Shown: piece by piece, positions 6,764-16,112 of the stretch
Numbering within the stretch: position 1 is the first letter of the stretch
Layout of the letters: each line of letters starts with the position of its first letter
NCBI RefSeq assembly: GCF_000012825.1
Contig: NC_009614.1
Coordinates: forward strand, 2,046,001 to 2,110,000
Direction: 5' to 3'
Source: Phocaeicola vulgatus ATCC 8482
GTDB lineage: Bacteria; Bacteroidota; Bacteroidia; Bacteroidales; Bacteroidaceae
Length of the DNA stretch: 64,000 nt
Notes under the pieces: generated by a model
The model's database searches: none
What the model was told of the DNA's origin: nothing
Seen by the model: the letters and a program-made list of their open reading frames with translations, nothing else
Program-made: the position numbers and the translations under genes

Positions 6764-9294
6764 GAAATGTATTGAAAGCGGAAACGCTGGAACGCAAGTT
6801 CCCCCTGCTCTCGGTGGAGAACGGCTGCATCGTGAGCAAGGACGCCGACCTGACCGTGGCCTTCGAGGTGGAGCTTCCCGAGCTGTACACGGTGACGGCA
6901 GAAGAGTATGAGGCCATGCACTCCACCTGGATAAAAGCCGCCAGGGTTCTGCCCGAACACAGCATCGTCTGCAAGCAGGACTGGTTCACCAAGGAGAGCT
7001 ACCGTCCCCAAAACGGCGGGGAGGAACAGAGCTTCCTCTCGCGCAGCTATGAGCGGCACTTCAACGAAAGGCCGTACCTGAACCACCGCTGTTTCCTGTA
7101 TCTGACAAAGACCACCCGTGAGCGCAACCGCCGGCAAAGCGACTTCAGCACCCTCTGCCGGGGATTCCTGCTGCCCAGGGAGATTACCGACAAGGACATG
7201 GCGGCCCGTTTCCTGGAAGCGGTGGAGCAGTTCGAGCATATCGTGAACGACTCCGGCCATATCCGGCTGCGCCGCCTGGAAACGGAGGAGATTACCGGCA
7301 CGAGGGAACGTCCCGGGCTGGTGGAGAAATACCTCTCCCTCTCGATGGAGGACGAAACCGCCGTACTGCAGGACATCTGCCTCAAGCCCGGACGGATGCG
7401 TATCGGGGACAAGCGGCTCTGCCTGCACACACTTTCGGATACGGAAGACCTGCCGGGCAAGCTCTCCACCGACATGCGCTACGAGCGTATGTCCACCGAC
7501 AGGAGTGACTGCCGTCTATCCTTCGCCGCACCCGTGGGGCTGCTACTCTCCTGCAACCACATCTACTCGCAGTACGTGTTCATCGACAATGCGCAGAAAA
7601 TCCTGCAGATGATGGAGAAGAACTCGCGCAACATGCTCTCTCTGTCACAGTACAGCCGGAGCAATGCCGTGAACCAGGAATGGACGGAGATGTATTTGGA
7701 CGAGGCGCATACCAAGGGAGTGCTTCCCGTCAGATGCCACTGCAATGTAATCGCCTGGGCGGAGGATGCGGAGGAGTTCCGCCGTATTAGGAACGACACG
7801 GGCAGCCAGCTTGCCATGATGGAATGCACTCCCCGGTACAACACCGTCGACACCCCGGTGCTTTACTGGGCGGGTATTCCGGGCAATGCGGGCGACTTTC
7901 CTGCCGAAGAGTCATTCTACACGTTCCTGGAGCAGGCGGTCTGCCTCTTTGCCGGGGAGACCAATTACAGAAGTTCGCCCAGTCCGTTCGGCATCCGCAT
8001 GGCGGACCGGCAGAACGGCATTCCGGTGCACGTGGACATTTCCGACCTTCCGATGAAGCGCGGCATCATCACCAACCGCAATAAATTTATCCTGGGACCA
8101 AGCGGCAGCGGCAAGTCCTTTTTCACCAACCATCTGGTGCGTAACTATTACGAGCAGGGAGCGCATATCCTGCTGGTGGACACGGGCAACAGCTATCAGG
8201 GATTGTGCCGGATGATCCATGAGCGCACACGTGGCGGGGATGGCATCTACATCACGTATGAGGAGGACAATCCGATATCCTTCAACCCGTTCTACACCGA
8301 TTCCGGACAGTTCGATGTGGAAAAGCGCGAGAGCATCAAGACTCTGATACTGACCTTGTGGAAACGGGAGGACGAGGCGCCGAAACGTTCGGAAGAGGTG
8401 GCGCTCTCGGGAGCGGTGAACGCCTATATCCGTAAAATTACCGAGAATCGGGAGGCAAGGCCGGACTTCAACGGCTTCTACGAGTTCGTTGACGGCGACT
8501 ACCGCCGGATGATAGCGGAAAAGAAGGTACGCGAGAAGGATTTCGACATCGACGGCTTCCTGAACGTGCTGGAGCCTTTCTACAAGGGTGGCGACTACGA
8601 CTTCCTGCTGAACTCCGACAGGGAACTGGACCTGACAAACAGGCGGTTCATCGTGTTCGAGCTGGACAACATCAGCGGCAACAAGGTGCTGCTGCCTGTG
8701 GTGACGCTGATCATCATGGAGACCTTCATCGCCAAGATGCGCCGTCTGAAAGGAATCCGCAAGGTAATATTGATAGAGGAATGTTGGAAAGCCCTTATGT
8801 CCGCCAACATGAGCGGCTATATCCAATATTTGTTCAAGACCGTCCGGAAATATTTCGGTGAGGCCGTGGTGGTGACCCAGGAGGTGGACGACATCATCAG
8901 CTCCCCGATTGTGAAGGAGGCCATCATCAACAACTCCGACTGCAAGATCCTTCTGGACCAGCGGAAATACATGAACAAGTTTGAGCATATCCAGCGGCTG
9001 CTCGGCCTGACGGAGAAAGAGAAAAGCCAGATACTCTCCATCAACCAGGCGAACCATCCCGGACGTTTTTACCGTGAAGTCTGGATAGGGCTTGGCGGCA
9101 CCCGTTCGGCGGTCTATGCTACGGAAGTGAGCGCGGAAGAGTATTTCACGTTCACGACGGAAGAGTCCGAGAAACTGGAAGTGCAACGGCTTGCCGAGGA
9201 GCTGGACGGCAACCTGGAACTTGCCATCCGCCGGATGGCAGAGAGAAAACGAGAGGAACAAAGACAAGTATCAATCCCAAAAAGAGAACAATGA
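6760..9294 (+). CDS. traG: TraG conjugative transposon ATPase (VirB4-like)
   Basis: 844-aa ATPase that powers assembly of the type IV secretion channel. The start at 6760 (MRNVLKAETLERKFPLLSVE) overlaps the traF stop; a longer frame from 6577 would lie inside traF. Walker A (LGPSGSGKSFF) is near residue 445 and Walker B (KVILIEECWKAL) near residue 670, followed by KYFGEAVVVTQEVDDI, typical of VirB4/TraG. The next gene overlaps its last 4 nt. Confidence 0.95.
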   Translation: MRNVLKAETLERKFPLLSVENGCIVSKDADLTVAFEVELPELYTVTAEEYEAMHSTWIKAARVLPEHSIVCKQDWFTKESYRPQNGGEEQSFLSRSYERHFNERPYLNHRCFLYLTKTTRERNRRQSDFSTLCRGFLLPREITDKDMAARFLEAVEQFEHIVNDSGHIRLRRLETEEITGTRERPGLVEKYLSLSMEDETAVLQDICLKPGRMRIGDKRLCLHTLSDTEDLPGKLSTDMRYERMSTDRSDCRLSFAAPVGLLLSCNHIYSQYVFIDNAQKILQMMEKNSRNMLSLSQYSRSNAVNQEWTEMYLDEAHTKGVLPVRCHCNVIAWAEDAEEFRRIRNDTGSQLAMMECTPRYNTVDTPVLYWAGIPGNAGDFPAEESFYTFLEQAVCLFAGETNYRSSPSPFGIRMADRQNGIPVHVDISDLPMKRGIITNRNKFILGPSGSGKSFFTNHLVRNYYEQGAHILLVDTGNSYQGLCRMIHERTRGGDGIYITYEEDNPISFNPFYTDSGQFDVEKRESIKTLILTLWKREDEAPKRSEEVALSGAVNAYIRKITENREARPDFNGFYEFVDGDYRRMIAEKKVREKDFDIDGFLNVLEPFYKGGDYDFLLNSDRELDLTNRRFIVFELDNISGNKVLLPVVTLIIMETFIAKMRRLKGIRKVILIEECWKALMSANMSGYIQYLFKTVRKYFGEAVVVTQEVDDIISSPIVKEAIINNSDCKILLDQRKYMNKFEHIQRLLGLTEKEKSQILSINQANHPGRFYREVWIGLGGTRSAVYATEVSAEEYFTFTTEESEKLEVQRLAEELDGNLELAIRRMAERKREEQRQVSIPKREQ

Positions 9295-9647
9295 GAAACA
9301 AATCCCTTATGAGACTGGCGGTGTGCCTGATCGGTATGGCCGCCATGGTATTGCAAGGCTGCTCGGAGAGCGGCACCGACCGTGACAAGCTCTGCGGCTC
9401 GTGGAGCAGCGTGGAAGGCAAGCCGGACGTGCTGGTATATAAGGAAGGGGAAGCCTACAAGGTGACGGTGTTCGCCCGCAGCGGAAAGATGCGCCGTCTT
9501 AGGCCTCAGACCTACCTGCTGGTTGAGGAGAACGGGAATCTGTTCATCAACACGGGGCACCGCATCGACATCTCCTACAACGAGGCCGCCGACGTGCTGA
9601 CCTTTTCCCCGAACGGTGACTATGTGCGGAAGGAGGAACGCCCATGA
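9291..9647 (+). CDS. Lipoprotein, DUF3876-like (TraH position)
   Basis: 118-aa predicted lipoprotein: hydrophobic signal with lipobox LQGC, then a small soluble domain (CGSWSSVEGKPDVLVYKEG) whose GSW start resembles lipocalin-like DUF3876 proteins of conjugative transposons. It overlaps traG and the next gene by 4 nt each and so is firmly inside the operon. It is probably periplasmic, attached to a membrane. No specific role can be read. Confidence 0.75.
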   Translation: MRNKSLMRLAVCLIGMAAMVLQGCSESGTDRDKLCGSWSSVEGKPDVLVYKEGEAYKVTVFARSGKMRRLRPQTYLLVEENGNLFINTGHRIDISYNEAADVLTFSPNGDYVRKEERP

Positions 9648-10273
9648 AAGCGAAGTCACTCCTGATCGGAACGGTACTCGCCCTGTGCGGCACCGGCGCC
9701 AATGCCCAGTGGGTGGTGACCGATCCCGGTAATCTTGCCCAAAGCATCATCAACATGTCGGACAACATCGCCCATACCTCGAAAACGGCGGTCAATACGG
9801 CCGACAGCTTTGCGGAGACGGTGAAGATTTACGAGCAGGCCAAGAAGTATTACGACCAGTTAAAGGCGGTAAACGACCTGATACAGGACGCCCGCAAGGT
9901 GCGTGACATCATCCTGATGGTGGGCGACGTGTCCGACATCTATGTAACGAACTTCGGCAAGATGATGAACGACGGGAACTTCTCGCCCCGCGAGCTGGAC
10001 GCCATCGCCTTCGGCTACACCCGCCTGCTGGAGGAGAGCAACGGCGTGCTGCAGGATCTCAGGCAGGTCATCAACGTGAGCACGCTCTCCATGACCGACA
10101 AGGACCGCATGGACGTGGTGGACCACTGCTACTATGAGATGCGCCGCTACCGCAACCTGGTGAGCTACTACACGAGCAAGAACATCGCCGTGAGCTATCT
10201 CCGTGCCAGAAAGAAGAACGACCTGGACCGGGTGATGCGGCTTTACGGGAATGAAACCTCCAAATACTGGTAG
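9644..10273 (+). CDS. traI: TraI, DUF4141 family
   Basis: 209-aa secreted protein: signal peptide (MKAKSLLIGTVLALCGTGAN, then AQ), then a long helical region (SKTAVNTADSFAETVKIYEQ, YYDQLKAVNDLIQDARKV). The overall form is like VirB5/TrbJ, a periplasmic or pilus-tip helical protein. The gene overlaps its neighbour upstream by 4 nt and ends 2 nt before traJ. TraI of Bacteroides is unrelated to the F-plasmid relaxase TraI. Confidence 0.9.
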   Translation: MKAKSLLIGTVLALCGTGANAQWVVTDPGNLAQSIINMSDNIAHTSKTAVNTADSFAETVKIYEQAKKYYDQLKAVNDLIQDARKVRDIILMVGDVSDIYVTNFGKMMNDGNFSPRELDAIAFGYTRLLEESNGVLQDLRQVINVSTLSMTDKDRMDVVDHCYYEMRRYRNLVSYYTSKNIAVSYLRARKKNDLDRVMRLYGNETSKYW

Positions 10274-10275
10274 CC

Positions 10276-11289
10276 ATGATGCCGTTGTCGATAGATTTTG
10301 CCAACCTGCATACCATACTGGCGACCCTGTATGACGATATGCTGCCCCTTTGCAAGGACATGATGGACGTAGGAAAGGGACTTGCCGGGCTGGGTGCCCT
10401 GTTCTATGTCGCCGTCCGCGTGTGGCAGTCGATGGCCCGTGCCGAACCGATAGATGTCTATCCCCTGCTGCGTCCCTTCGCCATTGGCATCTGCATCCTG
10501 CTTTTCCCCACGCTGGTACTCGGCACGCTGAACACCGTGCTCAGCCCGATAGTACAGGGTACGCACAAGATGCTTGAGGGGCAGACGCTGGATATGGAAC
10601 AGTACAGGGCGCAGAAAGAGGAACTGGAAAGGGAGGCCATGCTGCGCAATCCCGAAACCGCCTACCTGGTGAGCGACGAGGAATTCGACCGTCAGCTGGA
10701 CGAGCTGGGCTGGTCAACCATAGATACCGCCTCTCGCCTGGGCATGTACGTGGAGGTGGGGATGTACAATCTGGAGAAGAAAATCCGTGACGCCTTCCGC
10801 AGCCTGCTGGAACTGATATTTGCGGCGGCATCGCTGCTGATAGATACCGTGAGGACCTTTTTCCTTGTCGTGCTCTCCATTCTGGGACCGGTAGCGTTCG
10901 CCTTCAGCGTATGGGACGGATTCCAGTCCACGCTCGGGCAGTGGTTCACGAGGTACATATCCGTCTACCTTTGGCTTCCGGTCAGCGACCTGTTCAGCAC
11001 CCTGCTCGCCAAGCTCCAGGTGCTGATGCTCCAAAATGACATTCTGGAATTACAGAACAACCCCGACTACTCGATAGACAACTCAAATAGCGTCTATATC
11101 ATATTTATGCTGATAGGGATTATCGGGTACTTCACCGTCCCGACGGTGGCGGGCTGGATCGTACAGGCGGGCGGAGCCGGAAACTTCAGCCGTAACCTGA
11201 ACCGCACGGCCACGAAAGCGGGCGGTTTCGCTGCCGGGGCGGGCGGTGCCGTACTGGGGAATATCGGGGGAAGACTGCGGGGCAAATAG
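10276..11289 (+). CDS. traJ: TraJ, VirB6/TrbL-like membrane protein
   Basis: 337-aa polytopic protein with several hydrophobic segments (GLGALFYVAVRVW, FAIGICILLFPTLVLGTLN, FFLVVLSILGPVAFAFSVW, IIFMLIGIIGYFTVPTVAGW) and a glycine/alanine-rich tail ending GNIGGRLRGK. This matches TraJ of CTnDOT-like elements, the VirB6-type channel subunit. A 125-nt gap with a hairpin separates it from traK, the largest gap inside the operon up to this point. Confidence 0.9.
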   Translation: MMPLSIDFANLHTILATLYDDMLPLCKDMMDVGKGLAGLGALFYVAVRVWQSMARAEPIDVYPLLRPFAIGICILLFPTLVLGTLNTVLSPIVQGTHKMLEGQTLDMEQYRAQKEELEREAMLRNPETAYLVSDEEFDRQLDELGWSTIDTASRLGMYVEVGMYNLEKKIRDAFRSLLELIFAAASLLIDTVRTFFLVVLSILGPVAFAFSVWDGFQSTLGQWFTRYISVYLWLPVSDLFSTLLAKLQVLMLQNDILELQNNPDYSIDNSNSVYIIFMLIGIIGYFTVPTVAGWIVQAGGAGNFSRNLNRTATKAGGFAAGAGGAVLGNIGGRLRGK

Positions 11290-11298
11290 GCTCTATGG

Positions 11299-11340
11299 CA
11301 ACCCGTTTCCGTGAGTCGGGCAACTTGGATTACCGGGTTG
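11299..11340 (+). other. Hairpin in the traJ-traK gap
   Basis: CAACCCG at 11299-11305 pairs with CGGGTTG at 11334-11340. No T-run follows, so it is more likely an RNA-stability or processing element than a terminator. The remaining gap to 11414 shows no other signal. Confidence 0.35.
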
Positions 11341-11414
11341 GGCGACTTGTCGGAAGGAGCCGCCCGGTCATACCGGAAACATTTATTTATTCATTCAAAC
11401 CAATCATTCGCTAA

Positions 11415-12038
11415 ATGGAATTCAAGTCATTGACCAACATTGAGAGCAGCTTCAGGCGCATCCGGTTGATGCTGGCTGTCTTTACCGGCTGTTGTGCGCT
11501 CGTCACCAGCTATGCGTTGTGGAGCTCGTACCGTTTCGCCGAGAAGCAACGGGAAAAGATCTATGTGCTGGATAAGGGCAAGTCGCTGATGCTCGCCCTC
11601 TCGCAGGATCTTTCACAGAACCGCCCCGCCGAGGCGCGGGAACACGTCCGGCGTTTTCACGAGCTGTTCTTCTCGCTCTCCCCGCAGAAGGACGCGATCG
11701 AGCACAATATAGGCCGTGCTTTGCAGCTGGCGGACAAGAGCGCCTATCACTACTATGTGGACTTTGCCGAAAAGGGATATTACAACCGGCTGATTTCGGG
11801 CAACATCAACCAGGTGGTACACGTGGACAGCGTGGTGTGCGACTTTGCCGTCTATCCCTACAAGGCGCATACATACGCCCGACAGCTGATCATCCGTGAG
11901 AGCAACGTGACCGAGCGAAGCCTTGTCACCTCCTGTTCGCTCCAGAATACGGGGCGTTCGGACGACAATCCCAACGGGTTCATCATCGAGCAGTTCACCA
12001 TACTGGAGAACAGGGATATAAGGAGTGTGGAACGATGA
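11415..12038 (+). CDS. traK: TraK, VirB8-like
   Basis: 207-aa protein with a short cytosolic N-terminus (MEFKSLTNIESSFRRIRLM), one membrane segment (LAVFTGCCALVTSYALWSSY) and a periplasmic domain ending NGFIIEQFTILENRDI. This is the bitopic VirB8/TraK layout of the mating-channel inner complex. It overlaps traL by 4 nt. Confidence 0.9.
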   Translation: MEFKSLTNIESSFRRIRLMLAVFTGCCALVTSYALWSSYRFAEKQREKIYVLDKGKSLMLALSQDLSQNRPAEAREHVRRFHELFFSLSPQKDAIEHNIGRALQLADKSAYHYYVDFAEKGYYNRLISGNINQVVHVDSVVCDFAVYPYKAHTYARQLIIRESNVTERSLVTSCSLQNTGRSDDNPNGFIIEQFTILENRDIRSVER

Positions 12039-12334
12039 GAGGGAAACCTGCCGTCTTAAAACGTGCGGACAGCCGTATCCGGCTGTTCTGCCGCCGGCTG
12101 ACCGGAAAGCAGCGCATTGTCTTGACAAGTGTCGTCTCGCTTCTGTTTACGGCAGCCTGTCTGTACTCGGTTGTCTCTTCCGTGTCCCGTTTGGGGGAAC
12201 GGAAGGGCGACATGAAAACCGGGCATATCCGGCCCGTCATGTTACGGCCGGAAACAACAACCATTCATTCAAACATCCAGAAACATGAAAATGGACTTTC
12301 AGAAAATCAGGGAACGGCTGGGGCTGTCAAGTGA
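12035..12334 (+). CDS. traL: TraL, DUF3989 family
   Basis: 99-aa protein with a basic N-terminus and a single membrane span (RIVLTSVVSLLFTAACLYSV), as in DUF3989/TraL. The start overlaps traK by 4 nt. Its 3' end overlaps the traM start by 50 nt, an unusually long overlap in this operon. Function is unknown beyond being needed for the mating apparatus in relatives. Confidence 0.85.
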   Translation: MRGKPAVLKRADSRIRLFCRRLTGKQRIVLTSVVSLLFTAACLYSVVSSVSRLGERKGDMKTGHIRPVMLRPETTTIHSNIQKHENGLSENQGTAGAVK

Positions 12335-13592
12335 CAAGCCGCTGACTCCCGAAGAGAAGCGCCGACGCGCGAGATATATTGTCTATCCGCTCTTCTGCCT
12401 GCTGTGTGCCGGATTCCTTTTGTTGGTATTCAGCCCGTCGGAAAAGGAGAAGTCGGAAAAGGAAAAGGGCAAGGGATTTAATGTGGAGATGCCCTCGCCG
12501 AAAGATTCGGAAATGGAGGGCAACAAGGTAAGCGCCTACGAGCAGGAAGCACTGGCAAAAAAGGAAAAATGGCGCAGGGGAACCTTCCAGGAAATGTCCG
12601 AACTGCTCAACAAGGACAGTCAGGATACTGCCGGCCTTACCGCAGGAAAAGCCAACACGGAACTTCCGCCGGAACCGGAAACGGAGAAATCCCCCGGCTT
12701 TGTCCATTCCTCTGCGGAAGCCTACCGGAATATGAACCGTTCGCTAGGTGCTGTATATACCCGGAATGAAAACCAACAAAATGCCGATCTGCTCCGCCGT
12801 ATAGAGGAACTGGAAAAAGAAAAGAGACCGGCGGAAGGACAGCCGGAAGGACAGACCCTGGAAGAAAAGATGGCACTGCTGGAAAAGTCTTACGAGCTGG
12901 CCGCCCGGTACAACGGGAAGCAGCCGGATGCCCCGGCTGCCGTGAATGGCCGGAGCGACCGGAAAGACAGGACAGCCGTCCGCCCGGTGAAACAGGTACG
13001 GAATCAGGTGGTGTCATCGCTTGCACAACCTATGGGCAATGAGGATTTCATCGCCGAATTTGCGGGAGAGAGGAATACCGGTTTCCATACCCCTATAGGC
13101 AGGACACTCCCTTCCGGCAGGAATACCATCGCCGCCTGTGTACACGGTACGCAGACCGTATCGGACGGGCAGGTGTTGCGCATCCGGTTGCTGGAGCCGA
13201 TGGCGGTGGACGACCGGCTCATTCCCCAAGGGACGGTATTGACCGGCGGTACACGCATCCAGGGGGAGCGGATGGACATCCTTGTAGAGACGGTGGAATA
13301 CAAGGGCACGCTGTTTCCGGTGGAACTGGAGGTATATGATGCCGACGGACAGCGGGGAATCCTCGTGCCGAACTCGATGGAGTATGATGCGGCGCGTGAG
13401 ATAGCCGCGGGTATGGGCACCTCAATGGGGAGCAGCATCAACATCTCGACGGATGCCGGGGCGCAGATTGCCTCGGACGTGGGCAAGGGGGTAATACAGG
13501 GCGTGTCGCAATATGTGGAAAAGAAAATGCGTGCGGTGAAAATCACCCTGAAAGCCGGACACCGGCTGTTGCTGCACTCTCCCGAAAAATGA
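12285..13592 (+). CDS. traM: TraM, VirB10-like
   Basis: 435-aa protein with a cytosolic N-terminus, one membrane span (IVYPLFCLLCAGFLLLVFS, residues ~30-48), a long charged linker (EKEKSEKEKGKG) and a C-terminal beta-rich domain from about residue 240 (FHTPIGRTLPSGRNTIAACV, VLRIRLLEPMAVDDRLIPQG). This is the TonB-like/VirB10 layout spanning the envelope. Alternative starts (12285 or 12291) both overlap traL. It is separated from traN by 49 nt. Confidence 0.9.
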   Translation: MKMDFQKIRERLGLSSDKPLTPEEKRRRARYIVYPLFCLLCAGFLLLVFSPSEKEKSEKEKGKGFNVEMPSPKDSEMEGNKVSAYEQEALAKKEKWRRGTFQEMSELLNKDSQDTAGLTAGKANTELPPEPETEKSPGFVHSSAEAYRNMNRSLGAVYTRNENQQNADLLRRIEELEKEKRPAEGQPEGQTLEEKMALLEKSYELAARYNGKQPDAPAAVNGRSDRKDRTAVRPVKQVRNQVVSSLAQPMGNEDFIAEFAGERNTGFHTPIGRTLPSGRNTIAACVHGTQTVSDGQVLRIRLLEPMAVDDRLIPQGTVLTGGTRIQGERMDILVETVEYKGTLFPVELEVYDADGQRGILVPNSMEYDAAREIAAGMGTSMGSSINISTDAGAQIASDVGKGVIQGVSQYVEKKMRAVKITLKAGHRLLLHSPEK

Positions 13593-13641
13593 AAAGAGAA
13601 AAGAAACCAACCATTTATTCACCAACCAATCAAGAACGCAC

Positions 13642-14556
13642 ATGAAGAAGATTCTGATGATGTTTGCCCTGATTATGGGCGCAGTGACTGCATACGCGCA
13701 GCAAAGCAGCGGGGATTATTACGAGGGATTGAGCCGCAAGATCGGCTTCAGCCAAATGATTCCCCCGCATGGTCTGGAAATCACGTATGACAAGACCGTA
13801 CATATAATTTTCCCCTCTCCCGTAAGATACGTGGATTTGGGTTCCCCCAACCTGATAGCGGGCAAGGCGGACGGTGCGGAAAACGTCATCCGTGTGAAGG
13901 CGACCCGGAAACATTTCCGCAGTGAAACCAATATGAGCGTGATAACCGAGGACGGGAACTTTTACACATTCAACGTCAAGTATGCCGACGAGCCGTTGCT
14001 GCTGAACGTAGAGATGTGTGACTTCATCCATGACGGGGAGTCGGTTAACCATCCGAACAATGCGATGGAAATCTACTTGCAGGAACTCGCCGGGGAGTCT
14101 CCCCGTCTAGTACGGCTGATCATGAAATCCGTGTATATGCAGGACAAACGCAAGGTCAAGCACGTCGGCAGCAAGCGGTTCGGGGTTCAATACCTGCTCA
14201 AGGGGCTTTACGCACACGGCGAGCTGCTCTATTTCCATACCGAGGTGAAGAACGCCACGCACGTGCCTTTCGATGTGGACTTCGTAACTTTCAAGATTGT
14301 AGACAAGAAAATCGTGAAGCGTACCGCCATGCAGGAGCAGGTCATCTATCCGCTGCGTGCCTTCAACTATGTGACCCGTGTGGACGGGAAGAAGAACGAG
14401 CGGACGGTGTTCGCCCTGCCCAAGTTCACCATCCCCGACGGCAAGAAGCTGGTCGTGGAGATGTACGAGAAACAGGGTGGCCGCCATCAGTCGTTTGAGG
14501 TAGAGAACGAAGACCTTGTACGCGCCGGGACTGTCAATGAACTGAAAGTAAGATGA
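13642..14556 (+). CDS. traN: TraN, DUF4138 (VirB9-like)
   Basis: 304-aa secreted protein with signal peptide (MKKILMMFALIMGAVTAYAQ) and the DUF4138/TraN body (YDKTVHIIFPSPVRYVDLGS, then LPKFTIPDGKKLVVEMYEKQ). By position and fold family it is the VirB9-type outer-membrane-complex partner of TraM. It overlaps traO by 4 nt. Confidence 0.92.
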   Translation: MKKILMMFALIMGAVTAYAQQSSGDYYEGLSRKIGFSQMIPPHGLEITYDKTVHIIFPSPVRYVDLGSPNLIAGKADGAENVIRVKATRKHFRSETNMSVITEDGNFYTFNVKYADEPLLLNVEMCDFIHDGESVNHPNNAMEIYLQELAGESPRLVRLIMKSVYMQDKRKVKHVGSKRFGVQYLLKGLYAHGELLYFHTEVKNATHVPFDVDFVTFKIVDKKIVKRTAMQEQVIYPLRAFNYVTRVDGKKNERTVFALPKFTIPDGKKLVVEMYEKQGGRHQSFEVENEDLVRAGTVNELKVR

Positions 14557-15140
14557 GTGCCATGAAAAGATACTTCATCTTTATTATCCTCCTGCTTGCC
14601 CTCTTTACGGGGCAGGCGGAAGCCCAGCGCCAGCTGCCGGGGATGAAAGCCATCCGCTTTACCGCTGAAATGGCCGACGGCTTTTACAGCCGGGCAGACC
14701 GCCATGATGCGGGCTACGCCTTTTCGCTGGCTGTTGCCACTTACACAAAGAAAGGGAACCAGTGGGTGTTTGGCTGTGAGATGCTACAACGTAATAACCC
14801 TTACCGGAACACGTATGTCCCACTGTCGCAGTATACAGGGGAAGGCGGTTATTATCATACAATCCTTTCCACATCCGGCAAGTCTTTCTTTCTGAACCTC
14901 GGCGCTTCCGCCTTGTTGGGCTACGAGGCCGTGAACAACGGAAACCGCCTGTTGGATGACGGAGCTGCCTTGCGCAAGTGTGAGTCCTTCATCTATGGAG
15001 GCGCGGTGACACTGGAAGCGGAGGGATACCTGTCGGACAGGATAACCCTGCTGATACGCCTGCGTGAGCGTTTCATGTGGGGCGGCGCATCCGGCCGCTG
15101 CCATTTCCAGTATGGAGCCGGAATCAAATACATTTTCTAA
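14553..15140 (+). CDS. traO: TraO conjugal transfer protein
   Basis: 195-aa protein with signal peptide (FIFIILLLALFTGQAEAQ) and a C-terminus ending in aromatic YIF, with repeated amphipathic strands (YAFSLAVATYTKKGNQWVFG, GGAVTLEAEGYLSDRITLLI). It is probably a small outer-membrane beta-barrel protein. It matches TraO of Bacteroides conjugative transposons. The next gene is traQ; no traP-type primase gene lies between. Confidence 0.88.
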   Translation: MSAMKRYFIFIILLLALFTGQAEAQRQLPGMKAIRFTAEMADGFYSRADRHDAGYAFSLAVATYTKKGNQWVFGCEMLQRNNPYRNTYVPLSQYTGEGGYYHTILSTSGKSFFLNLGASALLGYEAVNNGNRLLDDGAALRKCESFIYGGAVTLEAEGYLSDRITLLIRLRERFMWGGASGRCHFQYGAGIKYIF

Positions 15141-15161
15141 CCTTAAAAAGAACAGAAGCCC

Positions 15162-15623
15162 ATGAAAAGAAGAATCCTTGATATGATGATGGCTGCCTGC
15201 TGCATGGCGGTTTCCTTCCTTGGTCTTGCCGCTTGTGACAATGAACTGGACATTCAGCAGGAATACCCGTTCACGGTGGAGTCCATGCCGGTGGCGGATG
15301 AGATAGCCGGTGATGAGACGGTGGAAATCCGTCTGGAAATCAAGCCGTCTGGAAATTTTATCGGAACGGTCTATACACTGAGGTATTTTCAGCCCGACGG
15401 AAAGGGCAGTCTGAAGATGGAGGACGGCACGGTGCTGAAGCCCAATGACCGTTACCTGTTGAACGAATGGAAATTCCGGCTCTACTATACCTCGCAGAGC
15501 GACAAGGAGGCGCAGACCATTGACCTCTATTTTGAGGACAACTGGGGAAACTTGCAACAGTTGACGTATGATTTCAATGGAAAGGAAGCGGAGGAAGACA
15601 ATAATAATACGGAGGCCGCATGA
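15162..15623 (+). CDS. traQ: TraQ, DUF3872 lipoprotein-like
   Basis: 153-aa protein with a lipoprotein-type signal (FLGLAAC-DNELDIQQ) and a single beta-sandwich-like domain (YPFTVESMPVADEIAGDETV, FIGTVYTLRYFQPDGKG). It corresponds to DUF3872/TraQ. The C-terminus is acidic and low in complexity (KEAEEDNNNTEAA). It overlaps the lysozyme gene by 4 nt. Confidence 0.85.
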   Translation: MKRRILDMMMAACCMAVSFLGLAACDNELDIQQEYPFTVESMPVADEIAGDETVEIRLEIKPSGNFIGTVYTLRYFQPDGKGSLKMEDGTVLKPNDRYLLNEWKFRLYYTSQSDKEAQTIDLYFEDNWGNLQQLTYDFNGKEAEEDNNNTEAA

Positions 15624-16099
15624 AAAGAATACCGGTTATTATGATTTTTCTGTCACTTGTTCTGTATGGCAAGGCGGAAAATCCCCCGTCTGACAAGGAT
15701 AAGGCGGTAGCCTGTATCAAGCGGTGGGAAGGCTGGCACCGGGGGAAAATGCCTTACATCGGTTTTGGACACCGCCTGCTCCCCCATGAGAAGCTGACCG
15801 AGAACCTGAGCGAGGCGCAGGCGGACTCACTTTTGAGATGCGACCTTGAACGGTGCCTGAAGGTATTCCGTAAATATGGAAAAGACTCGCTGCTTTTAAG
15901 TCTGTTAGGCTTTAATGTGGGCTGTTACCGTCTGATTGGGAACGGGAAGATACCCAAAAGCAGACTGATTCAAAAACTGGAAAGTGGCGACCGGGATATT
16001 TATAAGGAATATATATCATTCCGCTGTTATCGGGGGAAAGTCATTCCAAGCATAGAGAGGAGAAGAAAAGAGGAGTTTGAGCTGTTCTATATACCTTAG
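15620..16099 (+). CDS. Lysozyme-like muramidase of the transfer operon
   Basis: 159-aa exported protein (signal MKRIPVIMIFLSLVLYGKAE) with a phage-lysozyme (GH24-like) core: RWEGWHRGKMPYIGFGHRLL keeps the catalytic-type glutamate and the IGFGH turn, followed by SEAQADSLLRCDLERC and FNVGCYRLIGNG. It is probably the peptidoglycan-opening enzyme for the mating channel. Relative to T4-type enzymes the Asp/Thr part of the triad is not obvious. It is the last gene of the tra operon, followed by a strong terminator. Confidence 0.8.
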   Translation: MKRIPVIMIFLSLVLYGKAENPPSDKDKAVACIKRWEGWHRGKMPYIGFGHRLLPHEKLTENLSEAQADSLLRCDLERCLKVFRKYGKDSLLLSLLGFNVGCYRLIGNGKIPKSRLIQKLESGDRDIYKEYISFRCYRGKVIPSIERRRKEEFELFYIP

Positions 16100-16112
16100 A
16101 TTGAAATTATGC

